Positions 22,286 through 34,396 of a DNA stretch of 64,000 nucleotides are shown here, in pieces. The notes under the pieces were generated by a model. The model did not search any database, was not told the origin of the DNA, and saw only the letters and a program-made list of their open reading frames with translations. Positions within the stretch are counted from its first letter, which is position 1; every line of letters starts with the position of its first letter. Source of the DNA: Jaltomata sinuosa (lineage: Eukaryota; Streptophyta; Magnoliopsida; Solanales; Solanaceae); assembly GCA_003996215.1 (NCBI GenBank), contig QJPP01001773.1, positions 124,001 through 188,000 of the forward strand, read 5' to 3'. The position numbers and the translations under genes are program-made.

Positions 22286-22982
22286 CGTGTACCTGCAACT
22301 GCCAAGAGTCGAAACCAAGAGGGAAAAAGTCTTTGGATGGACCCACAGGGCTTATTCATAACCCTACGGGTGCAAACAAACTATGCTAACGTACCAGAAA
22401 TAGCATTCTAGACTCAAAGTAATTGATGGGAAACCCAACAGATGTTAGTTTAAAAAAAAGTGGGCCAAACGCCTAAAAACCAACCTTAAGCCAAAATAGA
22501 ACTCAACACCCAAAAACTAGTTCGGAAGACTCGGGACCTAAACCAAAGGTCCCTCTAGCCCAAAGTCGTCATTCTAGAACTAACAGCACTGGCAAAATTT
22601 CCATCCAAGGCTGTCTTCTCCAAATGTTGATCAAAGTCAAACTTTCAAGCTCAACTTGCTAGAAAACACAAAAACCAACACCAAACCAAATAGAAAGCTC
22701 CCAGACCCCAACTAAGGGACCATCCAGACCAAAATCCATGCTTCGGAGCTAATAGAACTGTCAGAATCCGATTCCGAGTGCATTTACCAAGAATGTTGAC
22801 CAAAGTCAACGACATGCTAAGTTGAGACTCTAAAATAGGAAAACGGCAATAATGACCAAACAACTAGCCAAGGTACAGAACCACCGGTCCCAGTAAGCCA
22901 TAAATGACTTGGAGCCGCTACAGGAAATCTCTAACAGTACAAAGAAGGCATAAACACAAAGATGACCGGAAGGGTCATTACA

Positions 22983-23013
22983 TTATCCACTACTAAAAAG
23001 GACTTTCATCCTC
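22983..23013 (-). other. polypurine region of M1
   Basis: Minus strand reads GAGGATGAAAGTCC, a T run, then TAGTAGTGGATAA directly before the LTR start TGTAATGACC. The purine tract itself looks decayed. Confidence 0.5.
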
Positions 23014-23024
23014 AAAAGTCAAGA

Positions 23025-24545
23025 AGAAAGGAGTACCTGAAGGCTCAAACAACTGTGGATACTGAGCCTGCATCTCTCTCTCTCGGTCTCCCAGGTAGCC
23101 TCCTTAACTTGATGGTGCCTCTACTTAACATTCTCAACCAGAATCTCTCTAGACCTCAACCTCCTGACAACTCTGGCAAAAATAGCTACCGGCTCCTCAA
23201 CAAATGCTAAACTCTCATCCAACTGAACCTTTTCCTAATGCAACACATGAGACTCGTCTTTGATATACCATTGCAATATCGATACATAAAATACAGGATG
23301 CATAGCTTAAAACATTGGAGGCATGGCTAATATGTACGCAACACTACCAACCCTCTGAAGAATCTCCAACAGCCCAATGTACCTGGGGCTAAGCTTGCCC
23401 TGCCGACCAAATCTCGTCACGCCCTTTATGGGAAATACACGGAAGAATACTAAATCACCAACACTAAACTCCAAGAAACGAAGTCTACGATCAGCGTAGC
23501 TCTTCTTCCTACTCTGAGCAGCTCAAAGTCTATCCTGAATCTGTAAGACTTAGTCTAAGGAATCTCAAAGCAGTTCTATACTCTATGGCCTAGACTCTAA
23601 ACCATTAAACCAACCAACTAGCAATCTGCAATGCCTACCATACAAAGCCTCAAAAGGTGCCATGCCAATTCTCGAATAGAAGCTATTATTATAAGCAAAC
23701 TCGGCCAAAGGCACAAACCGATTCCAAGAACCTACAAAGTCAAGAACACAGGCCTGAAGCATGTCCTCTAGGAACTAAATAGTCCTCGCAGACTGGCCAT
23801 CTGTCTGAGAGTGGAATGCAGTACTAAGATGAACCTCTGTACCCAAATCTCACTGAACGGCCCTCCAAAACTGAGATGTGAACAGAGTGTCGCGGTCTAA
23901 AAGGATAGAAGCTGGGACCCCCTGCAATCGAACAATCTCACGGAGGTAAATCTGAGCTAACCTCTCTACACTGTAAGTAGTCTGAACTGGAAAGAATTGT
24001 GCTGACTTAGTCAGCCAATCCATAATCACCCAGATACAGTCGAAACCCCTAAAAGTATGAGTCAATCCAACTACAAAGTCCATAGTGATCCCTTCCCACT
24101 TCCATTCAGGAATGGGAAGTCGCTGCATCAATCCACCAGGTATCATGTGCTTGAACTTCACCTGCTAACAATTCAAGCATGAAGATACAAACTCCTCCAT
24201 GTCCCACTTCATACCACTCCACCAGTAAAGCTATCTCAAATCTTTGTCCATCTTGGTTGCGCCAGGATGGATAAAATATCTAGAGCATTGTGCCTCCCAA
24301 TGAATCAACTGAATCAAATCCCCAACTCATGGAACACAAAAACGACTATTGAATCTCAGAGTACCATTAGAACCCAAAGTAGCTCAGCTAGCCTTACCTT
24401 GAACAACCTGATCATGAAGGTCACACAACTGCTGATCCTCAAACTGATGGCTCTGAATCTGATCAACCATGGTAGAATGAACCTCAATACTGGCGAGAAC
24501 TCTACTAGGATCCAACAAGTCATGCTTAACTAAAGGGTTAGCCAA
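23025..24545 (-). pseudogene. integrase and chromodomain-like end of M1
   Basis: A 104-codon frame at 24161-23850 carries the catalytic core: PEWKWEGITMDFVVGL (first Asp), WVIMDWLTKSAQFF, and VPASILLDRDTLFTSQFW (second Asp). The zinc-finger half upstream (24500-24170) and the C-terminal half (23840-23330) are readable in pieces: LYGRHCRLLVGW-like and KRRLRFLEFSVGD-like blocks in shifting frames. The end near 23030 reads EATWET and QYPQLFEPSGT. Stops interrupt all parts. Confidence 0.82.
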
Positions 24546-24559
24546 AGACTAGATGTCCA

Positions 24560-25783
24560 AAGCCAATGGTCGTTCTGAAAGTCAAAGTGAAGCTAGGCTA
24601 CCCATACTCACTGTCTTCTAACTCAGGGCATCCGCTACCATGTTTGCCTTACCTGGATGATACAGGATGGTAAAATCATAGTCCTTTAGTAACTCAATCC
24701 ACCTCCTCTGCCTCGAGTTCAGATCTCACTGACTCTTGATGTACTGAACACTATGATGATTGGTGAATATCTCACAGTGAACCCCATATAAGTAGTGTCT
24801 CCAGATCTTGAGCGAAAAAACTACCGCTGCCAACTCCAAGTCATGAGTGGGGTAGTTGCACACATGAAACTTCAGCTACCTCAATGCATATGCTATCACA
24901 CGACACTTCTGCATCAACACACAACCAAGTTCACCCCTGAAGCATCACAATATACCAAGAAAATCTGACCCTCAACTGGCAATGACAACACAAGAGTTGA
25001 AGTCAACAAGGTCTTAAGCCTCTGAAAGCTATCCTCGCACTGATCTAACCACTGAAATGGGACATCCTTCCTAGTCAGTCTAGTCAAAGGTGCTACTAAC
25101 CCAACAAAGATACAAACCTCGATAGAAGTAGTAGGTCTCGGCAAATCATTAACTTCTAAAATCTTACCCGAGTTTACTCTAATCCCATCCTTATACACCA
25201 CGTGTCCTAGGAATGCAACTTGACTCAAGCCAAAACTTGCACTTTTAGACTTCGCATAAAGCCGATGATATCTCAAAGTCTGGAGTATAATCCTCAAGTG
25301 CTTCTCATGATCCTCTCTACTCTGTGAATATATCAAGATGTCATCTATGAAAATAATCACAAATGAGTCCATGTATGGGCTAAGCACCCTGTGCATTAGA
25401 TCCATGAAAGCTGCGGGGGCAATAGTCAACACAAAATACATCACCAGGAACTCATAGTGGCTATAGCGTGTCCTGAATGCTCTCTTAGGGATGTCCTCTG
25501 CCCTAATCCTCAACTGCTGGTAGCTTGATCTCAAATCTATCTTCAAAAACATGGTTGAAACCTGAAGTTGATCAAACAAATCATCTATGCATGGCATCAG
25601 ATACCCATTCCTCACAGTTTCCCTATTCAGCTGCTGACAATTAATACACATCTGCATCGACCTATATTTTTTCTTCACAAACAAAATAGGAGCACCCCAA
25701 GGAGACACACTCGATATAATAAAACCCTTAGCTAATAAGTCGTAAAGCTGCTCCGTAAGCTCTCTCAACTCACCTGGAGCCAT
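24560..25783 (-). pseudogene. reverse transcriptase and RNase H of M1
   Basis: A 289-codon open frame (25783-24914) reads MAPGELRELTEQLYDLLAKG, SVSPWGAPILFVKKK, FLKIDLRSSYQQL (first Asp), IAPAAFMDLMHRV and FIDDILIYSQS (catalytic pair). Fingers residues are altered (CINCQQLNRE). The connection segment jumps from IFVGLV to APLTRLT near 25093, lacking about 14 residues (GYYRRF..) present in T2 and H1, without a frameshift. The RNase H continues with VYCDASGVN and, past stops, TNHHSVQYI- and KANMVADALS-like blocks to about 24600. Confidence 0.88.
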
Positions 25784-26039
25784 AGTAAGGAGAAATGGAG
25801 ATGGGCCTGGTGCCTAGCTCTAACTCAATGGCAAAGTTAATATCTCCCTTAGGTGGAAGGCATGGCAGGTCGGTAGGGAACACATCTAGGAAATCTCTAA
25901 CCATAGAAACTGACTCAGGGGAAGAAGGGTTGACACTAGCATCTCATACATACGCTAGATAAGCCAAGCACTCGCGAGAAATAAAATTCCTAGCTTGAAT
26001 ACAAGAGATGATCCTAGATGGTGCGCGGCTGACAGAACC

Positions 26040-26402
26040 CTACCATAAATATGGTGATATGCCGGGCACGACTATGGTAATGGTCTTGGCATAGCAATCT
26101 AAAACTGCACGGTGAGGGGATAACTGGTCCATGCTGAGAATCACATCGAAGTCTAACATATCAAGAATCATCAAATCACCCCAAGTGTCCAAATCCCCAA
26201 TATAAATCATACAAGACCTCACAATCTGTTCCACTACTAAAGAATCTTCTACTGGGGTCAAAACAGATACATGCACCGATAACGGCTTACTAGTAAAACC
26301 CAAACAAGGCAAATAGTAGGTAGAAACATACGAGCAAGTGGATCCAAGATCAAATAAAGCATAAGTTGGCTGACAACATACAAAAATCATACCTGTGATC
26401 AC
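26040..26402 (-). pseudogene. aspartic protease region of M1
   Basis: Open for 120 codons. The active-site loop reads ALFDLGSTCSYVS; most Ty3/Gypsy proteases have D-S/T-G here, so Leu in the second position is unusual but is also seen in T2 (DLGAS). The flap-side and second strand follow, with MLDFDVILSMDQLSPHRAV, where the usual ILGMDWL is altered. The start codon is arbitrary, since the protease is normally read as part of a polyprotein. Confidence 0.82.
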
Positions 26403-27994
26403 AACATCTGAGGCCTCTGCCTACGGTCTCCCAGGGACCACATAAAACATATGATAACCATTGCTTGACCGACCGCCATCCCTACCACCTATCCTACCTC
26501 ATGGGGCACCACCTCTAGCTTGACCACCATCTTCTCTAGTCGGTGGTTGAATTGTATGAGTGGGCTGAGCTAACTAAAGCATACCCCAGTGGGGGAAATC
26601 TCTCGCATAATTACCACTAACCCTATATTCATATAAAAATGTACCCCACTGGGGGCAGTCTCTGGCATAGTGACCGCTAATACCACACATATAAAAAGGC
26701 CCTGATGGCCCACCCTATCGAGATGGACAAGCTAAACCTGTGTGGCCACCATAAAATGATGCCCATAAAGCTGCACCCCTCGAAGACTTACCACAGTGAC
26801 CATGATGGCTGCTCTGACCCTGGTCAAGATAAGAACTACCAGAAGACTGAAGTGAAGCCTGAACTGGTTGACTAGACCTACCATGGTGCTGTTGCAGCTA
26901 ATAACCTCAGCTCCATTGGCCTGAACCCCTACTACCCTGATGATAACCACTGTAGCTACCCTGATATCGAGGCCTCTTATCTCTAGCCCCAGAGTCATGA
27001 CAATACAAATCCTCTACGGTACAGGCATAGTCTAGCATATCCTGTAATGATCTACCTCTAGCAACAAATATCTCAGTTGGCTCTCTAAACTCTGTCTGTA
27101 ATCCCAAAATAAACCTACGGACTCTGTAGGGCTCAGTAGGCCTGATCATATCCCCAAATAGAGCAAGCTGGTGCAAAACAGGTATCATACTCCAATACGG
27201 ACATAGAACCCTGCATAAGTCTAGTGAACTGCTCCTTATGGTGCTCCCTGTCGTTTTGTGGCAAGAACTTGTCCATGAAAGCCTCATACAATTCTGACAA
27301 AGACAACGGAGGGGATGAAGATGGTATGCAAGCAAGATGGGCCTTCCACTATAACTTAGTTGGGCCCTCCTACTGATAAGTAGTGTATCTAACCCCGTGA
27401 GTCTCCAATAAGCCCAAATAGTGTAGCATATCCTCACAAGTAGTAATGAAGTTATGTGGATCCCAACCTTAAGTACCAGCAAACCTCGGAGGTGCGAATC
27501 TAAGAAACCTACCCAATGCCTTCTACTCCATCTCTATCATAGTTGGGCAAGGAGCAAGAGGCTGTGCAACAGATGGAATTGGAATAACCTCAGAATTGGC
27601 AGCCGCAGTAGTATGTTGCGCTCCTGAAAACTATGCACCCAGGGCTGCCCCCTGAGCTGATTTCTGTGCTATCCTAATAGGCTGATCCTTGATAATACCC
27701 AACAACTGTCGAAGTAAACCCCGAATACCTGAAGAATGAGCTAAGGCTGAATCTGGCACAAAAACTGGTGCTGGCACTTGTGGTACCTGGGCTGTCCTAT
27801 GGTCCACATGTTGCTACTCCAGAACAAACTCGGGCTCATAATGGGGCTCAATCTCAACCCTAGGAGCTCGAACTGGTGTTGCTGCTTAGGCACGTTCACG
27901 ACCATTACATGTACGATCTCCCTAGCCCCTAGCTAGAGTTAGGGGTGCTGGAGTTGAAGGCTCACCCCTTCTTGGACGACCTCGTACAAACCAT
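26403..27994 (-). pseudogene. gag remnant of M1 with duplicated zinc knuckle
   Basis: Likely start ATG at 27994 (MVCTRSSKKG, then a stop). Capsid-like text is spread over frames: FILGLQTEFREPTEIFVARG and LQDMLDYACTVED at 27120-27000, matching the retrotransposon gag domain style. A CCHC knuckle near 26651-26700 reads MCGISGHYARDCP, with the first Cys replaced by Phe. A second, more decayed copy of the same roughly 60-base segment lies at 26581-26640. Stops are frequent. The leader 27995-28191 has no feature. Confidence 0.75.
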
Positions 27995-28191
27995 CTGCGG
28001 GAGAATGAACTAAAATAAGTAAGATTTCAAGAAACTTTCAAGGATACTACGCATGAGATTGAAGAAAGAAAAGTTCCATGTTTCCTAAGATGCCACTGTA
28101 GCCTCGTAAAGATTGAGTACGTACGTCTTTGCATCAATCCGCAGGACTCTACTAGACATTAGCTCCTATACCAATGACACCAATGAACCTA

Positions 28192-28204
28192 GGCTCTGAT
28201 ACAA
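28192..28204 (-). other. primer binding site of M1 (initiator tRNA-Met type)
   Basis: Minus strand TTGTATCAGAGCC, three bases from the LTR end at 28208. One mismatch to the usual TGGTATCAGAGC. Confidence 0.8.
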
Positions 28205-28207
28205 AGC

Positions 28208-31200
28208 TATCGCGACCTGATTTCTCAGTCATGATGGCACCTACAACCCCTAGTATCCAAACCAATCCTCGTAGCCTACAATGGTTAGTAATGGGCTACT
28301 AACTAACAAGTAAGAGAAAGAACAGTATAAATATGCGGAAGCAAGGGAAATAGGTAAAGAAAAGGGATAACAAGAATAAATATATAACGAAGCTAAAACA
28401 TACCCCAAATCTGGTATCATAGTATATGAGCCAAAACTACATCAACAGAGTACAAAAAGATCCAAAATAATATTTACATATATATCTCCGAATAACAAAA
28501 AGAGTACATGATACACAAGATGAACTAAAAGCTAAGCTTCGATCGCCAAGAGCTCTCCCTCAGTCTGGGACGGTCAAAAAATCAGCCTCACATGAGTCTC
28601 CATGAGATAATGGTGATGGCCTACACTAGGATCTGTATCAAAAGATGCAGAGTGTAGTATGAGCACCAATTTCTAAGCAACAGGTACCCAGTAGGTATTA
28701 TACGCTGACTGGGCGCATATAAGATATAAGAGCAGTACTATAGCAGGCATGAAGCAAGTAGTCACAGAAAATAATAAATAAGTACATTGAAGCTAGCACA
28801 GATGGATACAAGGATAAAACAACACACTTGGCTAGCTACTAGAACATATATATCATAGACACAGGTGAAGGGAAGAAATAACGCACCTGGGACCCTTGCA
28901 AGAACAATATATAAAGAGAAAGTTTTAGAAATAGGTGGTATACCGGTAACCTCAAGTAAAAGAAGGAAAGGAGAGAAGCAAATAATCTAATCATGCTTGA
29001 AACCCAATTCTACTACTAAAACATGCCAATAATCCAAGTAGAACATGAAGTAAACCCGAATACAACCATGATCAGTGCTAGATATATGATAGGGTAAGAA
29101 TAAGTCTACCTACATTTCCAACGGGCGCTCATACACTCAAGGAACATAAACAAGTGAAGACAAACCCTCTTATATCCCATACTACCAGAGTGTAAACTTA
29201 GCAAGCAACAAATATGGGTGGAATCTCACACAAATAGAAGATATGATGGACTAGTGCAAACCAGGTGGAACCGTCACCCGTATGTACCACTTCCGATGCC
29301 TATGGGCCCAGTAGGTAGGATCCATGAAAGGATTCGACCTGCATACCTTGACTACACCATATACCCCTCCTTCGGCACACTCATCATGTAGCCCCTGGTC
29401 TGGATCGACAAGGTCCATGGAGGTCCTCCACCACATACTTTCTCTCGTAACCTCAACGTAATAGTCCGAAGTGAATCTGGATCTAAAGTAGTAACCCTAT
29501 CTCAAAAATGCATGCCCAAAGCCCATTTAGGTCTAAATCGGTGAAATAAGTCTCAAAATCCCCTACAGTGGTGCCCAGACATAACCGAGTCTAAAATAGT
29601 AGTAAACAAGTTTGATGCTTGGCCTAACCGATTCTAGTATCATCTCCAACCAATAGTAAAACATGTCTAGAACTTTGGTCCTATGGAGTCTAGTAGTAGT
29701 TTGAAAACTGTGGTAAAATCATCTTATTAACTTTCTTACCTAAAGAAGATCCATTAAAATCATTTCCGAACCCTTTATAACCACTTTTACCAAAAATGGG
29801 CCTTGGGGGCCATGCAAGGTTTAGAAAACCATCGATAGTAGGCCCAAAGCCAAAATAATAGTAAAAATATGATCAAACCCTTTTTATATGCATGATAATG
29901 GCATGCTCAATCACAACGATAGTCCAACGACTCACAATCAACCTATCGGCCCAGCATAAGCTCCAATTGCTCTACAGCTTAAATAACAAGCCTAAGATTG
30001 CAATATCGATGTCCGGGACTCACAGACATTCCTAAATAACCCACCATTTATGGTCCAGAGTCAAATATAATGTCACACAGGACCACAAAGGGTGATAATA
30101 TCATCTACCACGAGTACTACAATCATCGGAGAAAGCAAAATAAGTGGGACATGAAGAAGCAGACAAGGTATGGGGTACCAAGCTAATAAATTCAACCCAA
30201 GGATGCTAATTAGTACAATTATATCCTATATATATGAAGTATAAGAGAGTTAGACCATAACCTACTTGTCGTCTGATGATAACCTGTTAGAACGATGATG
30301 TCCAAGTCCGAACCACTCTGAGAAGCTCCGAACGAAAATCAAATTTTCAAAAACATAAACTATACGTTAAAACAAGACTATCGATACCCATATTGCTATA
30401 ACTATAGTTGGATCGAAATTCAGGTCACTGCTAGGTTCGTGGGCACCACAACCCAATGTTGAAAAAGAATGAGTGCAAAGTGATGACAATGACCACAAGG
30501 TGCATGCTCAAAGAATATTGGCAGAGAATGGCCATGGGAATGGCTCAAAATAGTCCCCAAGCTAAAAGAACAATTAAGGGATCAAAGGGGAGAATTACGA
30601 AATTAAATGGAAAACATACCAAATTAGAGATACGAAAAAGACCACCAAACCAAGAATATCCACCCAAATGCCAAGAATCAAAACTATGCAGAGAATTAAG
30701 AAGCTTGACCTTATAACAATGGAAGGGTTTTTTTTATGGGTGTAGAAAATGAAGGAAAAAGCTTACATACTGCCCAGGGGTCCTTCATCGTGATTGTGAA
30801 GGGACCTCACGCGGTCGCGAGGACAATGTTGGCTAGACTATCGCGATCATAAGGATTAGCCACGAGGTCGTGTAAAATAAGAAGCGAAGGGCTTCATCGC
30901 GATCATGAGGATGGATCACTCTATCCTGTAGAGAAAGAAAGCAGGGACAACATAGGGGTCACAAAGAGCACCTCGCAATTGCAACGAACAAAGGTACCAT
31001 GTCCACAGGACCTTCATCACTATTGTGTGAAATGGTTCTCGCAATCGCAATTATGGTCTAAGGCCTATACCTGCAACTGTTAACAATAGAAACCATGAGG
31101 GAAAAAGTCTTTGGGTGAGCCCACAGGGCTCATTTGGGACACCACGTGCATAAACAAACTATGCTTACATACCAGAAATAGCATTCTAGAATTAATTGAA

Positions 31201-31756
31201 CTGATGGGAAACCCAACAGAGGTCGATTTCATAAAAAGTGGACCCAACACCCAAAAACCAACCTTAAGCTAAAACGGAACTCAACACCCAAAAATGAGTC
31301 CAGAAGCCTCGGGACCCGAACCAAAGGTCTGTCTAGCCCAAAGTTAACATTTTGGAACTGACAGCGCTGGCAGAATTTCCATTCAAGGTCGTCTACTCCA
31401 AATGTTGACCAAAGTCAAAATTTCAAGCTAAACTTGCTAGAAAACACAAAAACAATACCAAACAAAAATGAAAGCTCCCATACCCCGACCAAGGGCCCAT
31501 CTAGACCAAAATACATGCTCCACAACTAACGAAACTGTCAGAATCTAATTCTAAGCATGTTTACCAAGAATGTTGACCAAAGTCAATGACATGCTAAGTT
31601 AAGGCTCTAAATACGGAAACGACTATAACAACCAAATGACCAGCCAACCCACCAAAACTTAGGTCCCAGCAAGCCATAAATTACTTGGGGCCACTACAAA
31701 AAAGCTCTAACAGTACAAAGAAGGCATAAACGCAAAGATGACCGGAAGGGTTTATC
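28208..31756 (-). repeat. 5' LTR of M1 (family M)
   Basis: 3,549 bases, alignable with the 3' LTR at 19464-22982. The end next to the primer site reads GGTCGCGATA instead of a TGACA end. The start at 31756 has lost the TG terminus (GATAAACCCTTCCGG against TGTAATGACCCTTCCGG). Numerous substitutions between the pair indicate a long time since insertion. Confidence 0.9.
30780..31050. repeat. palindromic-word array in M1 5' LTR
   Basis: Counterpart of 22005-22285. Words include CACGCGGTCGCGAGG, TCGCGATCATAAGG, CACGAGGTCGTGT, ATCGCGATCATGAGG and TCGCAATCGCAA. Individual words have decayed differently from the 3' LTR, often on one arm only. Confidence 0.65.
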
Positions 31757-31761
31757 TATAT
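31757..31761. repeat. target site duplication, right (TATAT)
   Basis: Partner of 19459-19463; followed by TAGTTGACTTTCTTATG, which continues the H LTR exactly as at about 12711 in the H1 5' LTR. Confidence 0.85.
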
Positions 31762-31905
31762 TAGTTGACTTTCTTATGACTTCATTGAAGTTGGTTTATC
31801 TATCTCTGTTAAAAATGGCTAATGATAAGGTTATGCTTTTGGTTGGTTGGTTTTCCCATAGAGGGGTTAGTGTGGGTGCCACTCATAGCTAGAGGGGTCG
31901 TGACA
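31762..31905 (+). repeat. 3' LTR of H1, last segment
   Basis: Continuation of 17372-19463 after the M1 insertion. It ends GGGGTCGTGACA at 31905, matching the ends at 12850 and 37478 (GTCATGACA). What follows (TTTGAATTTT) is not a primer site, so this is the 3' LTR. Confidence 0.85.
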
Positions 31906-32015
31906 TTTGAATTTTATTCTAACTTCTTCTTTCATCTTTTTTAGACCAACATATTGATGGGTGAAGGACTTCAACTCAACATTATGAAGAATAAGAAGCT
32001 TAGGTTTCAACTAGA

Positions 32016-32777
32016 TGTAAAACCCTAGAATCCAATACAACTACCAAACTTAGAAATTTTCCAAAAAAACTGATCTTTCGAGAAATTACGGGCCCAAACC
32101 ATGGATCGTGGTTTGAACCACGAGTCATGGAGTTGAGTCGTGGTTTAAATCCTACAAGTTAAGTCTCTGGTCTGAAGACCACAAGTGTGTTCTATGGACC
32201 GTGTGTCACTCTACGGACCATACTATGCACTTGTGGAATCAAACTTGATGACTGACTATGCTCGAGTGAACATTAAGGACCGTAGTCCATTCTACGGGTC
32301 GTACTGTTGACTCGTACTTCCTCTTCTGCAGATTGAATGATGAGCCTAGAACCACGACTGAGTCTACAGACCATAGTTCATTCTATGGCCAGTCCTGTTG
32401 ACTCGTAAAATATCTTCTACAGCCTGAGTGTTTGTCTAGGGACAACGAGTGGATACCATGAGCCATGGTTTAGTCTACGACTCATGGAATCCATCTGTGA
32501 TCCCTGAAGCCGACCTTTTTTAGTTTTTTCTTAAGTTAATCCCAGGGGTATTTTTGTAATTACCTACCCTTTTGACTCCTAAGTGAGGTCATTTTGACCA
32601 CTTTTAGTAGGGTTTCTACCCCATTTAGCCTAAGACTCTTATTATCCCTCACTCATCTACCAAATTAGGAAAAGAACTCCTTCAAGCTCAGAGGTCAAGC
32701 CTTCATTTCTTTTCATCTTAAGATCAAGCTAGCTTCAATAAGGTATGGGGTATTCAATACAGGAATCCTTGCACCCA
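32016..32777 (+). repeat. T-family-like LTR fragment
   Basis: Starts TGTAAAACCC and carries the T layout: a word array (32090-32510, with words such as TCTACGGACCGTA and ACCACGAGTCATGG), then CCCAGGGGTATTTTTGTAATTACC, then a CCTAAG...CTCAAGCTC stretch. It stops about 760 bases in, at a junction with an M LTR fragment. The 110 bases before it (31906-32015) are unassigned. Confidence 0.7.
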
Positions 32778-34396
32778 TATATAGAGAAAGTTTTAGAAAT
32801 AGGCAGTATACTGGTAACCTCAAGTGAAAGAAGGGAAGGAGAGAAGAAAATAATCTAATCATGCTTGAAACCTAATTCTACTACTCAAACATGCCAATAA
32901 TCCAAGTAGAACATGAAGTGTTCCTCCTTCGGTGCTTATGGGCCCAACAGGTAGGATCTATGGAAGAAAGCAACCTGTATACCTCGACTACACCATATAC
33001 CCCTCCTTCGACATACTCAACACGTAGCCTCAGGTCCGGATCGACTAGGTCCATGGAGGTCCTCACCCACATACTAATCTCGTAACCTCAACGTAACAGT
33101 ATGAAGTAAATATGGATCTAAAGTAGTAACCCAATCTCGAAAATTCATGCTTGGAGCCCATTCAGGTCCGAATCGGTGAAATAAGTCTCAAAAGCCCCTA
33201 CAGGGGTGCACAGACATAACCGGGTCTAAAACAATAGTAAAAAAGTTTGATGCTCGGCCTAACCAATTCCAGCTCCAACCAATAGTAAAATATGTCTAGC
33301 ACTCCGGCCCCACTGAGTCTAGTAGTAGTTTGAAAACAGTGGTAAAATCATCCTATTAACTTTATTACCCCAAGAAGATCCATTAAAATCATTTCCAAAC
33401 CCTTTATAACCACTTTTACCAAAAATGGGTCTTGGGGGCCATGCAAGGTTTAGAAAACCATTGATAGTAGGCCCGATGCCAAAACTATAGTAAAAACATG
33501 ATCAAACCCTTTTTATATGCATGATAATGACATACTCAATCATAACGATTGCCCAACGGCTCACAATCAACCTATTGGCTTGGCACACAAGCTCTAATTT
33601 CTCTACAGCACAAATAACCAGCCTAAGATCACAATATTGATGTCCGGGACTCACAGACATTCCCAAATAACCCACCATCTATGGTCCAGAGTCAAATATA
33701 AGGTCACACAGAACCACAAGGGTGATAATATCATCTACCACGAGTACTACAACCATCGAAGAAAGCAAAACAAGTAGGACATGAAGAAGAAGACAAGGTC
33801 TAGGGTACAAAGATAATAAATCCAACCCAAGGATGCTAATTAGAATAATTATATCCTATATATGCGAAGTCTAAGAGAGTTAGACCATAACCTACTTGTT
33901 GTCCGATGATAACCTACTAGAACGATGATGTATAAGACCTAGATGCTCCGAGAATATCTGAATAGAAATCAAATTATCAAGAACATAAACTACAAGTTAA
34001 AATGAGACTATCGATACTCATATTGCTATAACTATAGCAAGGACAAAATTCAGGTCACTGCTGGGTCCGTGGGCACCATAACCCAAAGCTGAAAAAGAAC
34101 GAACACAAAGTGATGACAATGACCCCAAGGTGCATGCTCAAAGAATATTGGTAGGGAATGGCCATGTGAATGGCTCAAAATAGTCCCCAAGATAAAAGAA
34201 TAATTAAGGGATCAAAGGGGAGAATTACGGAATTAAACCAAAAACTTACCGAATTAGAGACACGAAAAAGACCACCAGACCAAGAATTTCCACCCAAATG
34301 CCAAGAATCAAAGATATACAAAGAATTAAGAAGCTTGAGCTTATATCAATGAAATTTTTTGGTTTTGGGGTGAAGAAAACAAAGGAAGAAGATTAG
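32778..34396 (-). repeat. M-family LTR fragment
   Basis: Matches about 28908-30750 of the M1 5' LTR in the same orientation, from ATAGAGAAAGTTTTAGAAATAGG to GGTGAAGAAAACAAAGG. A block equivalent to about 29050-29285 is deleted near 32920. Both LTR ends and the word array are missing. Not linked to any internal region here. Confidence 0.82.

Larger units (their letters stand above)
19464..22982 (-). repeat. 3' LTR of M1 (family M)
   Basis: On the minus strand it starts TGTAATGACCCTTCCGGTC at 22982 and ends GGGGTATGACA at 19464, 3,519 bases. It matches the other LTR at 28208-31756 along its whole length, with many substitutions. A third partial copy is at 32778-34396. A conserved TATATA stretch (21449-21458, minus reading CATATATAGG) is a possible TATA box. 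Confidence 0.9.
19464..31756 (-). mobile_element. complete M-family Tekay-like element (M1)
   Basis: A 12.3 kb element on the minus strand with two LTRs of about 3.5 kb, primer site, gag, protease, polymerase, RNase H, integrase and chromodomain-like end, flanked by TATAT duplications inside the H1 3' LTR. Structure is complete, but coding is broken: stops in every domain, an in-frame loss in the polymerase connection and a decayed zinc knuckle. LTRs this long are a distinctive trait of the family. Confidence 0.9.
12142..31905 (+). mobile_element. H-family Tekay-like element, copy 1, with nested insertions (H1)
   Basis: A complete-order but badly broken element: remainder of 5' LTR, primer site, gag, pol and 3' LTR. 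It is interrupted by T1 (in the 5' LTR, left side), an A-LTR fragment (14348-15254, replacing protease and the front of the polymerase) and a complete M element (19464-31756, in the 3' LTR). Without insertions the 3' LTR would be about 2.24 kb, close to the 2.15 kb LTR of H copy 2 at 35327. Confidence 0.86.

Noticed and set aside
32881..33085. Short frames on both strands, also at 29251-29436
   Set aside because: Same block of the M LTR in different copies; frames are not conserved in the 3' LTR at about 20520-20700.
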